The position numbers were made by a program, and so were the translations under genes. From Pseudonocardia autotrophica (GTDB taxonomy: Bacteria; Actinomycetota; Actinomycetes; Mycobacteriales; Pseudonocardiaceae), in NCBI RefSeq assembly GCF_000717175.1, contig NZ_JNYD01000028.1:9388-73387 (forward strand): a stretch of 64,000 nt of DNA, written 5' to 3'. Each line of letters opens with the position of its first letter. Positions within the stretch are counted from its first letter, which is position 1. The notes beneath the pieces were generated by a model. It had not been told where the DNA came from. It did not search any database and worked only from the letters and a program-made list of their open reading frames with translations. Of this stretch, positions 63,664-64,000 are shown piece by piece.

Positions 63664-63930
63664 GTGCGCGCTCTGCAATTGACAGCTCCAGGCGTTCTCG
63701 AGGTCCGAGACGTCCCGGTTCCCGAGATCGGTCATGACGAGGTCCTGGTCAAGGTTGCGGGCGCGGGGCTGTGCCACTCCGATGTCCGTGTCCGGTATCG
63801 CGAGTCCCCGGCGTTCTCGTTTCCATTGACACTGGGCCACGAAACGGCCGGCTTCGTCGCTGCCCGGGGGAAGTCTGTCGTCGGATTCGCCGAAGGCGAC
63901 CTGAGCTTGGCCCCCAGCGCCGGACACTGA
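63664..63930 (+). pseudogene. Zinc-type alcohol dehydrogenase, cut by an IS3 element
   Basis: From GTG 63664 the frame encodes the N-terminal GroES-like part of an MDR alcohol dehydrogenase: MRALQLTAPGVLEVRD, VLVKVAGAGLCHSDVRV (Cys zinc ligand and HSD), LGHETAGFVAARG (His ligand, GHE) and GFAEGD. At 63900/63901 the homology ends exactly where the IS3 left end (CTGAGCTTGG) begins. The frame adds about 9 residues of element sequence and stops at 63930. Only ~79 of about 340 residues remain, so the enzyme is inactivated unless the rest resumes after the element, outside the window. Confidence 0.88.
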
Positions 63931-64000
63931 CGGTGTGGGGTCAGTGATCTGGGTGTGGTGGGGTGTGGGCTGCTTCGAAGTCGACCGGGGAGAGCATTCC
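63901..64000 (-). mobile_element. IS3-family element, right copy (left end only)
   Basis: The first 100 bp match the left end of the element at 44394 at about 89% (10 mismatches and one indel over roughly 99 bp), beginning with the same TGAGCTTGGCC inverted repeat. The rest lies beyond the window. Unlike the left copy, the visible transposase codons are intact. Confidence 0.8.
63941..64000 (-). CDS. IS3-family transposase OrfB, C-terminal end (partial)
   Basis: The minus strand from base 64000 reads GMLSPVDFEAAHTPPHPDH and stops at TGA 63943-63941. GMLSPVDFE is the usual end of IS3-type OrfB transposases. The body of the gene lies outside the window. The same codons are frameshifted in the 44394 copy, so this copy may be active. 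Confidence 0.7.
   Translation of the reverse strand, partial: GMLSPVDFEAAHTPPHPDH

Overview
The window is GC-rich DNA with long spurious open frames on both strands, frequent GTG/TTG starts and many 1-14 bp start/stop overlaps (ATGA, GTGA, TTGA, TGATG). This fits a high-GC actinomycete. The gene content (many SDRs, luciferase-like monooxygenases, CoA enzymes, IclR/PucR/LacI regulators) would suit the Pseudonocardia/Amycolatopsis/Rhodococcus range, but nothing fixes the genus. No rRNA, CRISPR array or convincing tRNA was seen. The whole window looks like accessory catabolic DNA split into three blocks by insertion-sequence debris.

Block 1 (1-22.9 kb) is a nearly continuous plus-strand catabolic cluster, with one MmgE/PrpD-type gene on the minus strand. 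It holds a CoA-transferase, enoyl-CoA hydratase, seven short-chain dehydrogenases (two of them frame-disrupted), an OYE/FadH-type flavoenzyme, a cyclase-family hydrolase, an alpha/beta-hydrolase, two luciferase-like monooxygenases, an MFS carrier, an epimerase-like protein, a quinone-oxidoreductase-like protein, an acyl-CoA ligase, a HyuA/HyuB pair and a thiolase. Together they look like uptake, CoA activation, redox trimming, ring opening and thiolysis of an unidentified, probably cyclic, carbonyl compound. Several genes are damaged or lack catalytic residues: SDRs at 925 and 21061, thiolase at 21814, hydrolase at 7434.

22.9-26.2 kb is a transposon graveyard: a lower-GC gene-free stretch with an imperfect inverted repeat, an IS256-family element with recognisable inverted repeats and a 10-bp direct repeat (24030-25437), and stubs of other transposases.

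Block 2 (26.2-44.3 kb) is intact. It has an APC-type amine/amino-acid permease, a PucR/CdaR-type regulator, a giant kinase/M23-like/class III aminotransferase fusion, an aldehyde dehydrogenase, a small alpha-beta-barrel-type protein, a phytoene-dehydrogenase-like flavoprotein, a GlcD/GlpC-type FAD/Fe-S dehydrogenase and a second aldehyde dehydrogenase. A strong hairpin terminator follows, then a gamma-glutamyltransferase, an MFS carrier and a LacI-type regulator. The logic suggests catabolism of an amino alcohol or amine through phosphorylation, phospho-elimination and aldehyde oxidation.

Block 3 (45.9-63.7 kb) starts at a consensus-like promoter. It encodes a ribose/xylose-type ABC importer (ATPase, permease, lipoprotein), a pair of paralogous SnoaL/NTF2-like proteins, acyl-CoA dehydrogenase, CoA-transferase, acyl-CoA ligase, SDR, IclR regulator, HMG-CoA-lyase-like enzyme, two-subunit 3-oxoacid CoA-transferase, enoyl-CoA hydratase, VOC and cupin proteins, an SDR and the 5' end of a zinc-type alcohol dehydrogenase. 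Block 3 is bracketed by two same-orientation copies of a related IS3-family element. The left copy (44394-45386) is defective. The right copy begins at 63901 and cuts the alcohol dehydrogenase, so the block resembles a composite transposon.
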